Shown: in pieces, positions 23,933-31,930 of the stretch | How the letters are laid out: each line of letters begins with the position of its first letter | Position numbering within the stretch: position 1 is the stretch's first letter | Assembly: GCA_025360015.1 (NCBI GenBank) | Contig: JANYCZ010000033.1 | Location: 1-34,182 of the forward strand | Length of the DNA stretch: 34,182 bases | From: Verrucomicrobiota bacterium | GTDB taxonomy: Bacteria > Verrucomicrobiota > Verrucomicrobiia > Verrucomicrobiales > Verrucomicrobiaceae | Reading direction: 5' to 3' | Notes under the pieces: model-generated | What the model was told of the DNA's origin: nothing | Databases searched by the model: none | Seen by the model: the letters and a program-made list of their open reading frames with translations, nothing else | Program-made: the position numbers and the translations under genes

Positions 23933-23948
23933 CTTAAGCTTCCGCAGC

Positions 23949-24518
23949 ATGAAACGCAGCAACGTCATCATCCTGACGCTGGCCGGTGTCGGTCTCGGCG
24001 TCACCGGCTACAATCGCATGTCCGCACCCGTGAATGTGCATGACACGGCGATCCTGCCACCGGACGCGTTAAGCCCCGCCATGCGCGCCAGCCTTCCCGC
24101 CTTTGTGGCAGGGCAGGATGTGTCCAGCCAGATGCCGCCGCACAACGCCTACGATCCGCAGCTTGGCTACTATCATCAGCCCTGCACCACTTGGTTTCCC
24201 TATCCCTACGATCATTACGATCAGCGCTGGGGCTACTACCGCTGCGGCCGGTGGTCGCGCTACCACAGCACCCAAGCCTACTCCTCTTCCTCCAGCTACT
24301 ATCGCGGCAGCCTCAACGGCTTTGGCGCAGGCAACAACAACACCTCCACACCCAGCACCCCTCCGCCCGTTGACAACGACTACGTCCACCAGCCCACCGG
24401 TGCCCCCAATCACGTCGGCGTGCCGCAAAGCCACGCCACCATGACGCGCTCCGCCTTCACCTCCCGTGGCGGCTTTGGCAGCACCGGCCATTTCTCCGGT
24501 TTCTTCTCCGGCTCCTGA
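23949..24518 (+). CDS. DUF1190-like secreted protein
   Basis: A 189-residue protein beginning with an uncleaved or cleavable signal helix (NVIILTLAGVGLGVTGY). The middle is rich in Tyr, Pro and Ser (YDPQLGYYHQPCTTWFPYPY; a Gly/Asn/Thr/Pro linker follows), and the C-terminus has SRGGFGSTGHFSG. The terminal RGGFG motif is characteristic of DUF1190 (YgiB/YjfM) proteins, whose genes lie between DUF350 and glutathionylspermidine-synthase-like genes. Position here is the same, so I assign it as a diverged DUF1190-type protein. Overall similarity is weak, so a separate family remains possible. Confidence 0.6.
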   Translation: MKRSNVIILTLAGVGLGVTGYNRMSAPVNVHDTAILPPDALSPAMRASLPAFVAGQDVSSQMPPHNAYDPQLGYYHQPCTTWFPYPYDHYDQRWGYYRCGRWSRYHSTQAYSSSSSYYRGSLNGFGAGNNNTSTPSTPPPVDNDYVHQPTGAPNHVGVPQSHATMTRSAFTSRGGFGSTGHFSGFFSGS

Positions 24519-24527
24519 TCCCTTCCC

Positions 24528-25643
24528 GTGCAACGCATCTCCGCAACACCCCGCGCCGACTGGCAGGCCCAAGTCGAAGCCCTCGGCCTCACCTATCACA
24601 CAATCGACGGCGAGCTCTACTGGGACGAATCCGCCCACTATCGCTTCACCAGTCCCGAGATCGACCAACTGGAGCAGGCCACCGCCGAGCTCCAGCGCAT
24701 GAGCATCGCCGCCGCAGAGCGCGCCATCCGTGACAACTGGCGCGACCGCCTCGCCATTTCCCCTCAGGCTTGGCAGGAAATCATTCCCTCCTGGGATCGC
24801 GACGACCTCTCCCTCTACGGCCGCTTCGACCTCATGTGGGACGGCACCGGCTCTCCCAAACTCCTCGAATACAACGCCGACACCCCCACTGGCCTGCTGG
24901 AGGCCTCCGTCGTGCAGTGGCACTGGCTCCAGCAAACCCACCCCCACGGCGACCAGTTCAACTCCATCCACGAAAAGCTCCTCGCCTCCTGGACCGCATG
25001 GCCGGAGCCGCAGATCCACTTCTGCGCCCAGCGCGAATCCGAGGAAGACTGGCGCACCCTCCTCTACCTCATCGACACCTGCCAGCAGTCCGGCAAAAGC
25101 ACCGTCGATCTCGCCGTCGAAGATCTCGGCTGGAGCGAACGCATGCAGAGCTTCGTGGACCACGCAGACCGCCCCATCTCGCGCCTCTTCAAGCTCTACC
25201 CTTGGGAATGGATGTGGCTCGAAGACTTCGCCTGCCATCTACCCAACAGATGCCAGCCCTTCATGGAGCCCGTCTGGAAAATGCTCTGGAGCAACAAAGC
25301 CTTCCTCGTCCTCCTCTGGGAAATGTTTGATGGCCATCCCAACCTCCTGCGCGCCTCCTTCAAACCCGACGGCATGCCCAGCCACGTGGAAAAACCCTTC
25401 TTCGGCCGCGAAGGCACCAACGTCCGCATCATCCAAAACGGCAGCCTCCTCGAAGACAGCGACGGCCCCTGGCACCGCCAGCCCAAGGTCTATCAAGAGC
25501 TGCACCCCGAAGTCAGCTTCTCCGGCAATCATCCCGTCATCGGCTCCTGGATCATCGGTGGCGAATCCGCCGGCATCGGCATCCGCGAAGACACCTCCCT
25601 CATCACCGCCAACGGCAGCCGCTTCGTCCCTCATTGGTTTTAG
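24528..25643 (+). CDS. Glutathionylspermidine synthase-like ATP-grasp enzyme
   Basis: A 371-residue protein of the YjfC/YgiC type. The characteristic blocks are LYGRFDLMWDGTGSPKLLEY, NADTPTGLLEASVVQWHWL, KPFFGREGTNVRI and a final SLITANGSRFVPHWF. Relatives form amide bonds between peptides and amines using ATP; the real substrate of this group is not known. It starts with GTG at 24528, 9 bases after the DUF1190-like gene; no ATG in the first 60 codons fits as well. It is the last gene of the set and precedes a gene-free stretch that leads to the composition switch. Confidence 0.9.
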   Translation: MQRISATPRADWQAQVEALGLTYHTIDGELYWDESAHYRFTSPEIDQLEQATAELQRMSIAAAERAIRDNWRDRLAISPQAWQEIIPSWDRDDLSLYGRFDLMWDGTGSPKLLEYNADTPTGLLEASVVQWHWLQQTHPHGDQFNSIHEKLLASWTAWPEPQIHFCAQRESEEDWRTLLYLIDTCQQSGKSTVDLAVEDLGWSERMQSFVDHADRPISRLFKLYPWEWMWLEDFACHLPNRCQPFMEPVWKMLWSNKAFLVLLWEMFDGHPNLLRASFKPDGMPSHVEKPFFGREGTNVRIIQNGSLLEDSDGPWHRQPKVYQELHPEVSFSGNHPVIGSWIIGGESAGIGIREDTSLITANGSRFVPHWF

Positions 25644-25987
25644 AGCATCCAAAACAAGCCCAACCCAGCGCCCGCAATAGCCACAAGGAGCCACGCACGT
25701 GCGCCAGCATAGTGGTCCGCACAGTCCCCTGTGCGGCGCTCCGCCATCCCCCCACCACTCCGCACGTCCACCAGCTTCATATCTGATTCACCTGTCACTC
25801 CCTGCAAATCATCTGCGCCACACGCCTGCCGCCATTGCCCCCTTCAGTTCACTCAACTCCCTCACACCCGGTGCTCTCCCAACAACCGTAAACCACCGTC
25901 AACTCCCGCCCCCGCCCCATTCGGATTTCGGCATTCGTCATTTGAAACGCACCCCGCTCTGCGGCATGAAGACCACCCCCTGTTCCC
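25644..25987. other. Gene-free stretch with a heptamer repeat before prfC
   Basis: About 340 bases without a convincing gene. Units ATTCGGA, TTTCGGC, ATTCGTC and ATTTGAA (25919-25946) form a 7-base repeat similar to the one at 9208-9240 (20 of 24 bases match in the core). This stretch still looks like the first part of the window. The repeat and the C-rich style make the switch to the second composition fall after 25946. Confidence 0.6.
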
Positions 25988-26120
25988 ATGCCCTACGAAG
26001 CCCAAATCGCCCGCCGTCGTTCCTTCGCGATCATTTCGCACCCCGACGCCGGTAAAACGACGCTCACCGAGAAGTTGTTGCTGTTCGGCGGTGCGATCCA
26101 GCAGGCCGGCCAGGTCAAAG
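25947..26120. other. Probable junction between two genomes
   Basis: Upstream sequence keeps the C-rich style and heptamer repeats of the first part. Downstream of the P-loop codons, the bases and codons (TCG, GCG, TTG) are those of the second part, and all later genes have alphaproteobacterial relatives. The conserved HPDAGKTTLTEKLLLFGG segment of prfC spans the switch, so similar prfC genes may have been joined in assembly or recombined. The exact base cannot be fixed by eye. Confidence 0.55.
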
Positions 26121-27565
26121 CCAAGGCCGACAAGCGTTCGACGCGCTCGGACTGGATGGCGATCGAGCAGCGGCGCGGTATCTCCGTCGCCACTTCAGTC
26201 ATGACGTTCGAGTATGGCGGCGCGATCTTCAATCTGCTCGATACGCCCGGCCACGAAGACTTCTCCGATCACACCTATCGCACGCTGACGGCGGTCGATG
26301 CCGCGATCATGGTGATCGACGGCGCGCGCGGCATCGAGGCACGCACGCGCAAGCTGTTCGAAATCTGCCGCCTGCGCGACATTCCCATCATCACCTTCAT
26401 CAACAAAATGGATCGCGAAGCGCGCGAACCGTTCGAATTGTTGGACGAGATCGAGAAGACGCTGGCGCTCGACACCGCACCCATGGTCTGGCCCATGGGC
26501 AAGGGACGGCACTTCAAGGGCACCTACGATCTGACCACGCATACCTTTCGCCAGATCGATCGCGACGACGACGACGGCCTGGCGACGAGCGGTCCCGACG
26601 ACCCTGCCCTGGCCGGTTTTCTCGAGCCGGACGAGGCCGCAGCGTGGCGCGACGAGATCGCACTCGTCAATGCCGCCTGTGATCCGTTCGATCTCGAACA
26701 GTTCCGCCACGGCACGCAGACGCCTGTCTATTTCGGTAGCGCGCTGCGCAACTTCGGCGTCAAGGATCTACTGGAGGCGCTGATCGCGCATGCGCCTGCG
26801 CCCAGCACGCGTGAGGCCGACAAACGCGTGGTCGATGCCAGCGAGACGGCGCTCACGGGTTTGGTCTTTAAAATTCAAGCCAACATGGATCCCAACCACC
26901 GCGACCGCATCGCCTTTATGCGTGTCTGCTCGGGTAAGCTCACGCGCGGCATGAAGGTCAAGATCGTGCGCTCGGGCAAGACGGTGGTGCTGCAGGCACC
27001 GCAGTTTTTCTTCGCCCAGGACCGCTCGCTGGCGGAAGAGGCCTATGCCGGCGATATCGTCGGCCTGCCCAACAAGGGCGTACTCCGCATCGGTGATACC
27101 ATCAGCGAAGGCGAAAATCTGACATTCGTCGGCATCCCCAGTTTTGCGCCGGAAATTTTGCGTCACGTGCGCCTCGACGACGCCATCCGGTCGCGCAAAC
27201 TCTGGGAAGCGCTGAAGGAGATGGCCGAGGAAGGTGCCGTGCAGATCTTCAAGCCGTTGAACGGATCGCAGGCGCTGGTGGGTGTGGTCGGCGCGCTGCA
27301 ACTCGACGTGCTCGGCGACCGCCTGTCGAACGAATACGGCCTGCCTATCGGTTTTGAATCTGCCCAATTCGAGCAGGCGCGTTGGATCTCGTCCGACGAT
27401 CCGACGGCGTTGGCTCAGTTCCTCGAACGCAATCGCCAAGCCTGCGCCACCGATCTCGACGGCGATCACGTATTCCTTGCCGCGTCGGACTTCGATTTGA
27501 AATGGACGGCCGACAAGAACCTCGCCATCCGCTTCGCCGACATCAAAACCACCTCGGTAAAATAA
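25988..27565 (+). CDS. prfC: Peptide chain release factor 3
   Basis: A 525-residue GTPase that removes RF1/RF2 from the ribosome after termination. G1 HPDAGKTT, switch II DTPGHEDF, G4 NKMD and the following RF3-specific blocks (KGRHFKGTYDLTTH, LGLPNKG-like GDIVGLPNKGVLRIGDTI, VVGALQLDVLGDRL) are intact, and length matches the family (about 528). The N-terminus MPYEAQIARRRSFAIISHP fits. Codon use changes around the P-loop, and the gene may be a hybrid of two source genes. It faces merR with 55 bases between. Confidence 0.94.
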   Translation: MPYEAQIARRRSFAIISHPDAGKTTLTEKLLLFGGAIQQAGQVKAKADKRSTRSDWMAIEQRRGISVATSVMTFEYGGAIFNLLDTPGHEDFSDHTYRTLTAVDAAIMVIDGARGIEARTRKLFEICRLRDIPIITFINKMDREAREPFELLDEIEKTLALDTAPMVWPMGKGRHFKGTYDLTTHTFRQIDRDDDDGLATSGPDDPALAGFLEPDEAAAWRDEIALVNAACDPFDLEQFRHGTQTPVYFGSALRNFGVKDLLEALIAHAPAPSTREADKRVVDASETALTGLVFKIQANMDPNHRDRIAFMRVCSGKLTRGMKVKIVRSGKTVVLQAPQFFFAQDRSLAEEAYAGDIVGLPNKGVLRIGDTISEGENLTFVGIPSFAPEILRHVRLDDAIRSRKLWEALKEMAEEGAVQIFKPLNGSQALVGVVGALQLDVLGDRLSNEYGLPIGFESAQFEQARWISSDDPTALAQFLERNRQACATDLDGDHVFLAASDFDLKWTADKNLAIRFADIKTTSVK

Positions 27566-27620
27566 CGCCGGGCGGCGCTGCTGTGATCACACTCTGGTGT
27601 GGTTCACCAGCTATCGGCGC

Positions 27621-28151
27621 TCAGCGTTTTGTCTTGCCGGCGACGGCGCGCGTCGGTGTGGGGCCCGGAGAGGTGGCGGCGGTCATGCCTTTCCGCGCCA
27701 ACTCGAGGCAGGCATCCAGCTCGGCCGCCAGCTCGTTCAGTTGCGCCCGAAGCTGCGCGGACAATCCGTGTGGCGCAGGTTTGCCTTGTTGTGCGGATTT
27801 GGCCGGCGGGGCAGCCGCTTGCCGTTTTTTCGCCGGCACTGCGGCGGCAGCGGGGACGGGCGCGACAGGCTCGACGGACCCGTTCGTCGCTGCAGACTTG
27901 ACGGCTTCGATCCCGTCGTCGCGGAGAATCCGCTGCACGCCCTTGATCGTATACCCGGAGGCATGCAGCAGCTGATGGATGCCACGCAGCAACGCCACAT
28001 CTTCGGGTCGGTAGAAACGGCGTCCGCCGCCGCGCTTCATCGGTTTCAACTGCGGGAATTTGCCTTCCCAGAAACGCAACACGTGTTTCGGCACGTCGAG
28101 ATCATCGGATACTTCACCGATGGTACGGAACGCGTCGGTCGACTTCGCCAT
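27621..28151 (-). CDS. MerR family transcriptional regulator
   Basis: A 176-residue protein. The N-terminal 70 residues form the winged helix: [39 protein letters not shown] and [19 protein letters not shown]. An Ala/Pro-rich flexible linker (about residues 90-125) leads to a helical end ([21 protein letters not shown]) that could dimerise. There is no Cys-based metal site of the CueR or MerR kind. In alphaproteobacteria a MerR gene very often follows ihfA, as here (76 bases gap, same strand), though its regulon is unclear. It is convergent with prfC. Confidence 0.9.
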   Translation of the reverse strand: MAKSTDAFRTIGEVSDDLDVPKHVLRFWEGKFPQLKPMKRGGGRRFYRPEDVALLRGIHQLLHASGYTIKGVQRILRDDGIEAVKSAATNGSVEPVAPVPAAAAVPAKKRQAAAPPAKSAQQGKPAPHGLSAQLRAQLNELAAELDACLELARKGMTAATSPGPTPTRAVAGKTKR

Positions 28152-28227
28152 CGTTCGGCTCCTCGTGTTGGGCAGCCCTTCAAGGGCTTACGCCTTACCG
28201 TTGGCGCCGATCACGCGGCAGATCGGC

Positions 28228-28566
28228 TTACGCTTTGCCGTTCGTTTTCTCGCTCGCGGCGGATTTGCCGCCCCGCTGCTGGTTGATCGTCTCTTTCATG
28301 ATATTGGACGGCTTGAAGACCAGAACGCGGCGCGGCGTGATCGGCACTTCCTCACCCGTTTTGGGGTTGCGCCCGATTCGCTCGCCTTTGGAGCGGATAC
28401 CGAACGAGCCGAACGACGACAACTTGACCTGCTCACCTTTGGCGAGACTGTCGGAGATTTCCTTCAGGATGATTTCGACCATGTCCTGCGATTCATTGCG
28501 CGGCAGGCCGATCTTCTCGACCAGGGCCTCCGCCAGATCTGCGCGCGTCAATGTCTTGCCGGCCAT
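28228..28566 (-). CDS. ihfA: Integration host factor subunit alpha
   Basis: A 112-residue DNA-bending protein of the HU/IHF family that works with IHF beta. [20 protein letters not shown], then the beta-arm region with [21 protein letters not shown] (in pieces SFGSFGIR and [10 protein letters not shown]), and the terminal [13 protein letters not shown] helix are typical of IHF alpha. A Lys/Ser-rich tail ends the protein. The start ATG 28566 has AGGGAG seven bases upstream; a longer frame to 28668 is rejected. The usual alphaproteobacterial upstream neighbours plsX and fabH are absent; a 170-base gap and an unrelated gene precede it. Confidence 0.95.
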   Translation of the reverse strand: MAGKTLTRADLAEALVEKIGLPRNESQDMVEIILKEISDSLAKGEQVKLSSFGSFGIRSKGERIGRNPKTGEEVPITPRRVLVFKPSNIMKETINQQRGGKSAASEKTNGKA

Positions 28567-28735
28567 ACTCGAACTCCCTCGCTTCGCGTCCGCTGCACGA
28601 CGTCGGCGCTCCCGTGCGCAGGCCCGTCGTCCTGTCATGTGGGCGCAACCTAACTGCGGTAGCGGCACCGGTCAACCCGATGGTGTTGCGCAAAAGCCTG
28701 CAAACGCATGAATTGGTTATAGAAACCTGCAGACG

Positions 28736-29032
28736 TCAACGCCGCCAAAGGAAGTAGCCGGGCCCGTCGACCTCGGCCCCGCGTGTCCCGTTGTGATTCT
28801 GCCAGAAATCGATCGTTTCGCGCCGCAGTTTTTCCGAACAGCTACGGTCGCAATCGTACCAGGTCCCACCAGGCAACTGCACCTGCAACCCGCGTGTCCC
28901 CTCGCGGACCGGTGCCGTGATCGTCGCCACGCCATAGCGGCTTTCCGCTGTGACGTAGCCGACCCGATCGCCCGCTTGTACCCCCGTCACGGCAGCCATC
29001 GACACCAAACCACCCATCATCCAGCGCCGCAT
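28736..29032 (-). CDS. Small secreted hypothetical protein
   Basis: A 98-residue protein with a signal peptide (MRRWMMGGLVSMAAVTGVQA). The mature part has a strand-rich VREGTRGLQVQLPGGTWYDC, a Cys pair (YDCDRSCSEKLRRETIDFW) that may form a disulfide, and GPGYFLWRR at the end. I recall similar short exported proteins with 'VPGG-W--C---C---LR--T-DFW' in Rhizobiales and relatives, with no known function. It is on the same strand as ihfA and merR. The start is preceded by GGGG at a suitable distance. Confidence 0.75.
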   Translation of the reverse strand: MRRWMMGGLVSMAAVTGVQAGDRVGYVTAESRYGVATITAPVREGTRGLQVQLPGGTWYDCDRSCSEKLRRETIDFWQNHNGTRGAEVDGPGYFLWRR

Positions 29033-29158
29033 GTATCCCCCTAGAATTGATATCGATCCGCACCGCGCCGTTTCAGCGCACCAGCCAAATCATACCACGG
29101 GTGGAAGGTTTTACCAAAGCCGTGACATCGATTTAGCTGACAAGAGGGGTCGGGAGTC

Positions 29159-30145
29159 TCACCCGATCTTTCCCCCCAACTCGTCCTCCACATGCACCCT
29201 TAGAATGTCCTCGAAGCTGGCGTCTGCCTTGAAGCCGAGGGACAACGCCCGCTTCGGATCGAGATTGCGCGGCCAGCCCGCCACGATCTTCTGGATGAAC
29301 GGGTCGGGCTCTCTGCGGATGCGCGCGACGACCTTCTCGCCGCCGACCTTTCGCAAGGCGTCGATCTGCTGGCCGACGGTCGCCGCCAGTCCCGGCATCG
29401 ATAGATTACGGCGCGTGCCGACTTTCTCGCCGTCGATGGTCGCCGCGTGCAGCAGGAAGCCGACGCCCGCGCGCGGCGAGGCGTGCCAGTGCATCACGTC
29501 GTCGGAGACCGGCAGCACTGCCTCCTTGCCTGCCAGCGGTTCGCGGCAGATGTTGGAGAAAAATCCCGATGCGGCCTTGTTCGGCGTGCCCGGCCGCACG
29601 CAGATGGTGGGCAACCGTATGCCGATGCCATCAAGCATTCCCTTGCGCGTATAGTCTGCCAGTAGCAGTTCGCCGATCGCCTTCTGCGTGCCGTAACTGG
29701 TCAGCGGCGTGGTGAAGAACTCATCGCCGATCTTGTCGGGGAACGGCGCGCCGAATACGGCGATGGAACTCGTGAACACGACGCGCGGCTTCTTCGTATC
29801 CTTCTCGTAGGTGTGCCGAACGCTTTCGAGCAAATTCTGCGTGCCCACCAGATTGATGCGATAGCCCTTGTCGAACTCCTGTTCGGCTTCCCCCGACACG
29901 ATCGCCGCCAGGTGAAAAATGACATCGGGCTTGTCGGCGACCAGCCTGTCGGTTTCGCCCTTGGCCGGCAAATCGCCGGTCGCCGTGTGCACCTTGAATG
30001 CCGCGCCTTTCGGCGGCGTCGGCGCGACCACGTCGTACATCGTCAGTGCGGAAATTTCGCGACCGCCGAGCTGTCCGTCTTTCGCCAGTCGCTCCGACAG
30101 CTTGCGCCCCACCATACCAGCGCCGCCGATGATCAGAATTTTCAT
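29159..30145 (-). CDS. denD: D-erythronate dehydrogenase-like NAD-dependent epimerase
   Basis: A 328-residue extended SDR. MKILIIGGAGMVGRKLSERL has the GxxGxxG Rossmann motif. The active site is intact, with TSSIAVFG and SYGTQKAIGE (YxxxK). LDGIGIRLPTICVRPG and RREPDPFIQKIVAGWPRNLD match the DenD family, which oxidises D-erythronate to 2-oxo-tetronate in four-carbon acid-sugar use. The usual partners (OtnK kinase, OtnC, OtnI) are not adjacent, so the catabolic role is not supported by context. A 126-base gap separates it from the small secreted gene. Confidence 0.88.
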   Translation of the reverse strand: MKILIIGGAGMVGRKLSERLAKDGQLGGREISALTMYDVVAPTPPKGAAFKVHTATGDLPAKGETDRLVADKPDVIFHLAAIVSGEAEQEFDKGYRINLVGTQNLLESVRHTYEKDTKKPRVVFTSSIAVFGAPFPDKIGDEFFTTPLTSYGTQKAIGELLLADYTRKGMLDGIGIRLPTICVRPGTPNKAASGFFSNICREPLAGKEAVLPVSDDVMHWHASPRAGVGFLLHAATIDGEKVGTRRNLSMPGLAATVGQQIDALRKVGGEKVVARIRREPDPFIQKIVAGWPRNLDPKRALSLGFKADASFEDILRVHVEDELGGKIG

Positions 30146-30278
30146 GTGCGTCTCCTGGAGCGCGAACCTGATCGCAGGTCGTTGCTCGATGCCATCGCCA
30201 AATTTGTTTTAGGTCACCGAGCGAGTATGGCCGAACGCGGCGCGTCCGGCCAACCCCAATCGTGTCACGTGTCGTCGT

Positions 30279-31013
30279 TTACTGCGCGGCGAAGCAGTAG
30301 AACAAGCCATCGCCGCCCGTGCTGCGCAGATCGCTCTGGCTGCAGCCGCCTTCGGCTCCGCGCGACGGATGCGACGAATTCCACGACCGCGCCGGGGCGT
30401 CCTCGCGCAGTCCCTTGCGGTCGACGTGGCCGACCATCGCCGCGCCCTGCGTGCTGCTGGTCCAGTTGCGGCACGTGCGATCCTCACCGGCCGGCATCGC
30501 GTTGCCCTCCGGCGTCGAGCCGGTCAGCACATCGTGGCGGTTGGGCGCAAAGCCGACACCCGGAATGATCAGGCCGCGCTCCGACAGTGACGTGGCGACG
30601 GTGAGCTTGTTGTTGTCGCTGTGCAGATCGTCGACCGATTGGGCGACGGCATCGCCTTTGAAATTCTGCCAAGGACCTTTGCCGATGCGGTCGCGCGCGT
30701 TGATCGCGGGTTTGCCGTCTGCAGCTTGTGTACTCAGATAGGCGCGCCAGGTTTTGCCGACGGCACCGTGCCGTTCGGCGAGCGTCTGGCAATACCGGTC
30801 GGCACCCTCGATACCACCGAGATCAGCACCTTTTCCGATCCCCGACCCTGTGACGAAGAACGTCATGTTCGGTGCCTGCGGTAGCGCCGGCGGAGCTGCT
30901 GCCGGTGCTGTCGGTTGTTGTGCGTGCACAGGCGTGATGGTGCCGAGCAGCGCACACGTCAGCACGAACGACAGGGTCGTTCCGATCGATGCAGGTTTCG
31001 TGGAAGCGATCAT
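30279..31013 (-). CDS. Secreted lectin-like protein
   Basis: A 244-residue protein with a signal peptide (SFVLTCALLGTITPVHAQ) and a short Ala/Pro-rich linker. The folded part, from about residue 48, has MTFFVTGSGIGKGADLGG and EGADRYCQTLAER, then KTWRAYLSTQ, ARDRIGKGPWQNFKGDAVAQ and CRNWTSST, ending with CSQSD and LFYCFAA. Four Cys in the pattern of two disulfides fit a C-type-lectin/endostatin-like fold; similar DUF1554-type and 'lectin' proteins occur in Rhizobiales and Leptospira. Ligand unknown. The start ATG 31013 has GGGAG upstream. It diverges from the nitrile hydratase-type operon. Confidence 0.75.
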   Translation of the reverse strand: MIASTKPASIGTTLSFVLTCALLGTITPVHAQQPTAPAAAPPALPQAPNMTFFVTGSGIGKGADLGGIEGADRYCQTLAERHGAVGKTWRAYLSTQAADGKPAINARDRIGKGPWQNFKGDAVAQSVDDLHSDNNKLTVATSLSERGLIIPGVGFAPNRHDVLTGSTPEGNAMPAGEDRTCRNWTSSTQGAAMVGHVDRKGLREDAPARSWNSSHPSRGAEGGCSQSDLRSTGGDGLFYCFAAQ

Positions 31014-31164
31014 TGTTTTTTTCTCCCGGTGCAGTTTCGACTGTCGCGCCGATGCTGTTCACCGGCTGCGGGTGGGACGATAGTGCGAAACCGCCTGAAG
31101 ACAAAATCGAGAAGTCGGATCGGGCTGGGCGCAGCCCGCACCTGTTTCCTCGCCCGTTGGGTCT

Positions 31165-31173
31165 TGCTATAAT
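31165..31173 (+). promoter_or_regulatory. Extended -10 promoter of the split nitrile hydratase-type operon
   Basis: TGCTATAAT (31165-31173) is a perfect extended -10 element, TGn followed by TATAAT. Transcription would start near 31180, 24 bases before the first ATG, and a GAGG site at 31195-31198 precedes it. No good -35 lies 17 bases upstream, as is normal for extended -10 promoters. Confidence 0.6.
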
Positions 31174-31203
31174 GCGAGCGTCGAATTTTTCTACGAGGCC
31201 CTC

Positions 31204-31581
31204 ATGCGCAAGACCAAGACCAGAGACGGGGCCGACGGTCGCGCGGTGCACGACGTCGGCGGGCTCGATTTCGGTGCCATCGACCGCACCGAACATGATC
31301 TCGCGCTATGGGAAAAGCGCGTCGATTCGATGATGATTCTGCTCTATTCCAAGAAGGGGCTGTGGACGGTCGACGCCATGCGCCGCACCATCGAAGACTA
31401 CGGCCAGCAGACCTATGACAAGATCGCATATTACGAGAAATGGATGCGTGCGATGCGCAACCTGCTCGTCGAGCAAGAGGTCGTCAGCCGCGCCGAGATC
31501 GACGCCAAGATGGCAGAAGTCGCCGACCGCCACCGGGCCGCCGGCCGCACGGTGCCGACGCACAAGGCGACATGGTCATGA
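31204..31581 (+). CDS. Nitrile hydratase beta N-terminal-like subunit (thiocyanate hydrolase beta-like)
   Basis: A 125-residue protein corresponding to the N-terminal half of a nitrile hydratase beta chain: VHDVGGLDFGAIDRTEHD, LWEKRVDSMMILL, LWTVDAMRRTIEDYG, and YDKIAYYEKWMRAMRNLLVE. In ordinary enzymes this part is fused to a C-terminal SH3-like domain; here that domain is a separate gene eight bases downstream. The same split (beta, alpha, gamma gene order) is known from thiocyanate hydrolase and from toyocamycin nitrile hydratase. Substrate cannot be told from the sequence. GAGG precedes the start, with the extended -10 promoter above. Confidence 0.85.
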   Translation: MRKTKTRDGADGRAVHDVGGLDFGAIDRTEHDLALWEKRVDSMMILLYSKKGLWTVDAMRRTIEDYGQQTYDKIAYYEKWMRAMRNLLVEQEVVSRAEIDAKMAEVADRHRAAGRTVPTHKATWS

Positions 31582-31588
31582 GGGGGTC

Positions 31589-31930
31589 ATGAGCGGGAGC
31601 GTGGGCAAGCCGATGCGTACGACGCGCTATCGTCCCGGCGATAGTGTCCGCGTCGACGATCGCGACGTCGCCGGCCACTGCCGTGCGCCGTGGTATCTGC
31701 GCGGCCAAATCGGCGTGATCTCGGAAGTGCTGGGCGATTTTCGCGATCCCGAACGGCTCGCCTACCATCGTCCCGGCGTGCCCCGGCAAATTCTCTACAA
31801 AGTGCGGTTCAAGCAGACCGATCTGTGGCCGGACTATCCGGGGGCCGCCCGCGACCGTCTTGAAGCCGACCTCACCGAGAATTGGCTGCAGGCCCCCGTC
31901 TCCGCCAAGCGAAAGGCCAAATCGCCATGA
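31589..31930 (+). CDS. Nitrile hydratase beta C-terminal-like subunit (thiocyanate hydrolase alpha-like)
   Basis: A 113-residue SH3-like barrel protein: RYRPGDSVRVDDRDVAGHCR, APWYLRGQIGVISEVLGDF, then NPE-type DPERLAYHRPGVP, and LYKVRFKQTDLWPDYPGA. The RTPWY-like RAPWY and the F-x-x-PE-x-LAY motif are those of separate C-terminal beta chains in thiocyanate hydrolase. ATG 31589 was chosen over the longer frame from 31415, which overlaps the preceding gene. It starts 7 bases after that gene and overlaps the next by four bases (ATGA), so the three are co-translated. Confidence 0.85.
   Translation: MSGSVGKPMRTTRYRPGDSVRVDDRDVAGHCRAPWYLRGQIGVISEVLGDFRDPERLAYHRPGVPRQILYKVRFKQTDLWPDYPGAARDRLEADLTENWLQAPVSAKRKAKSP

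Noticed and set aside
24069..25238. A 389-codon minus-strand frame
   Set aside because: It is antisense to the DUF1190-like and ATP-grasp genes; Gly/Val/Ala-heavy with no domain.
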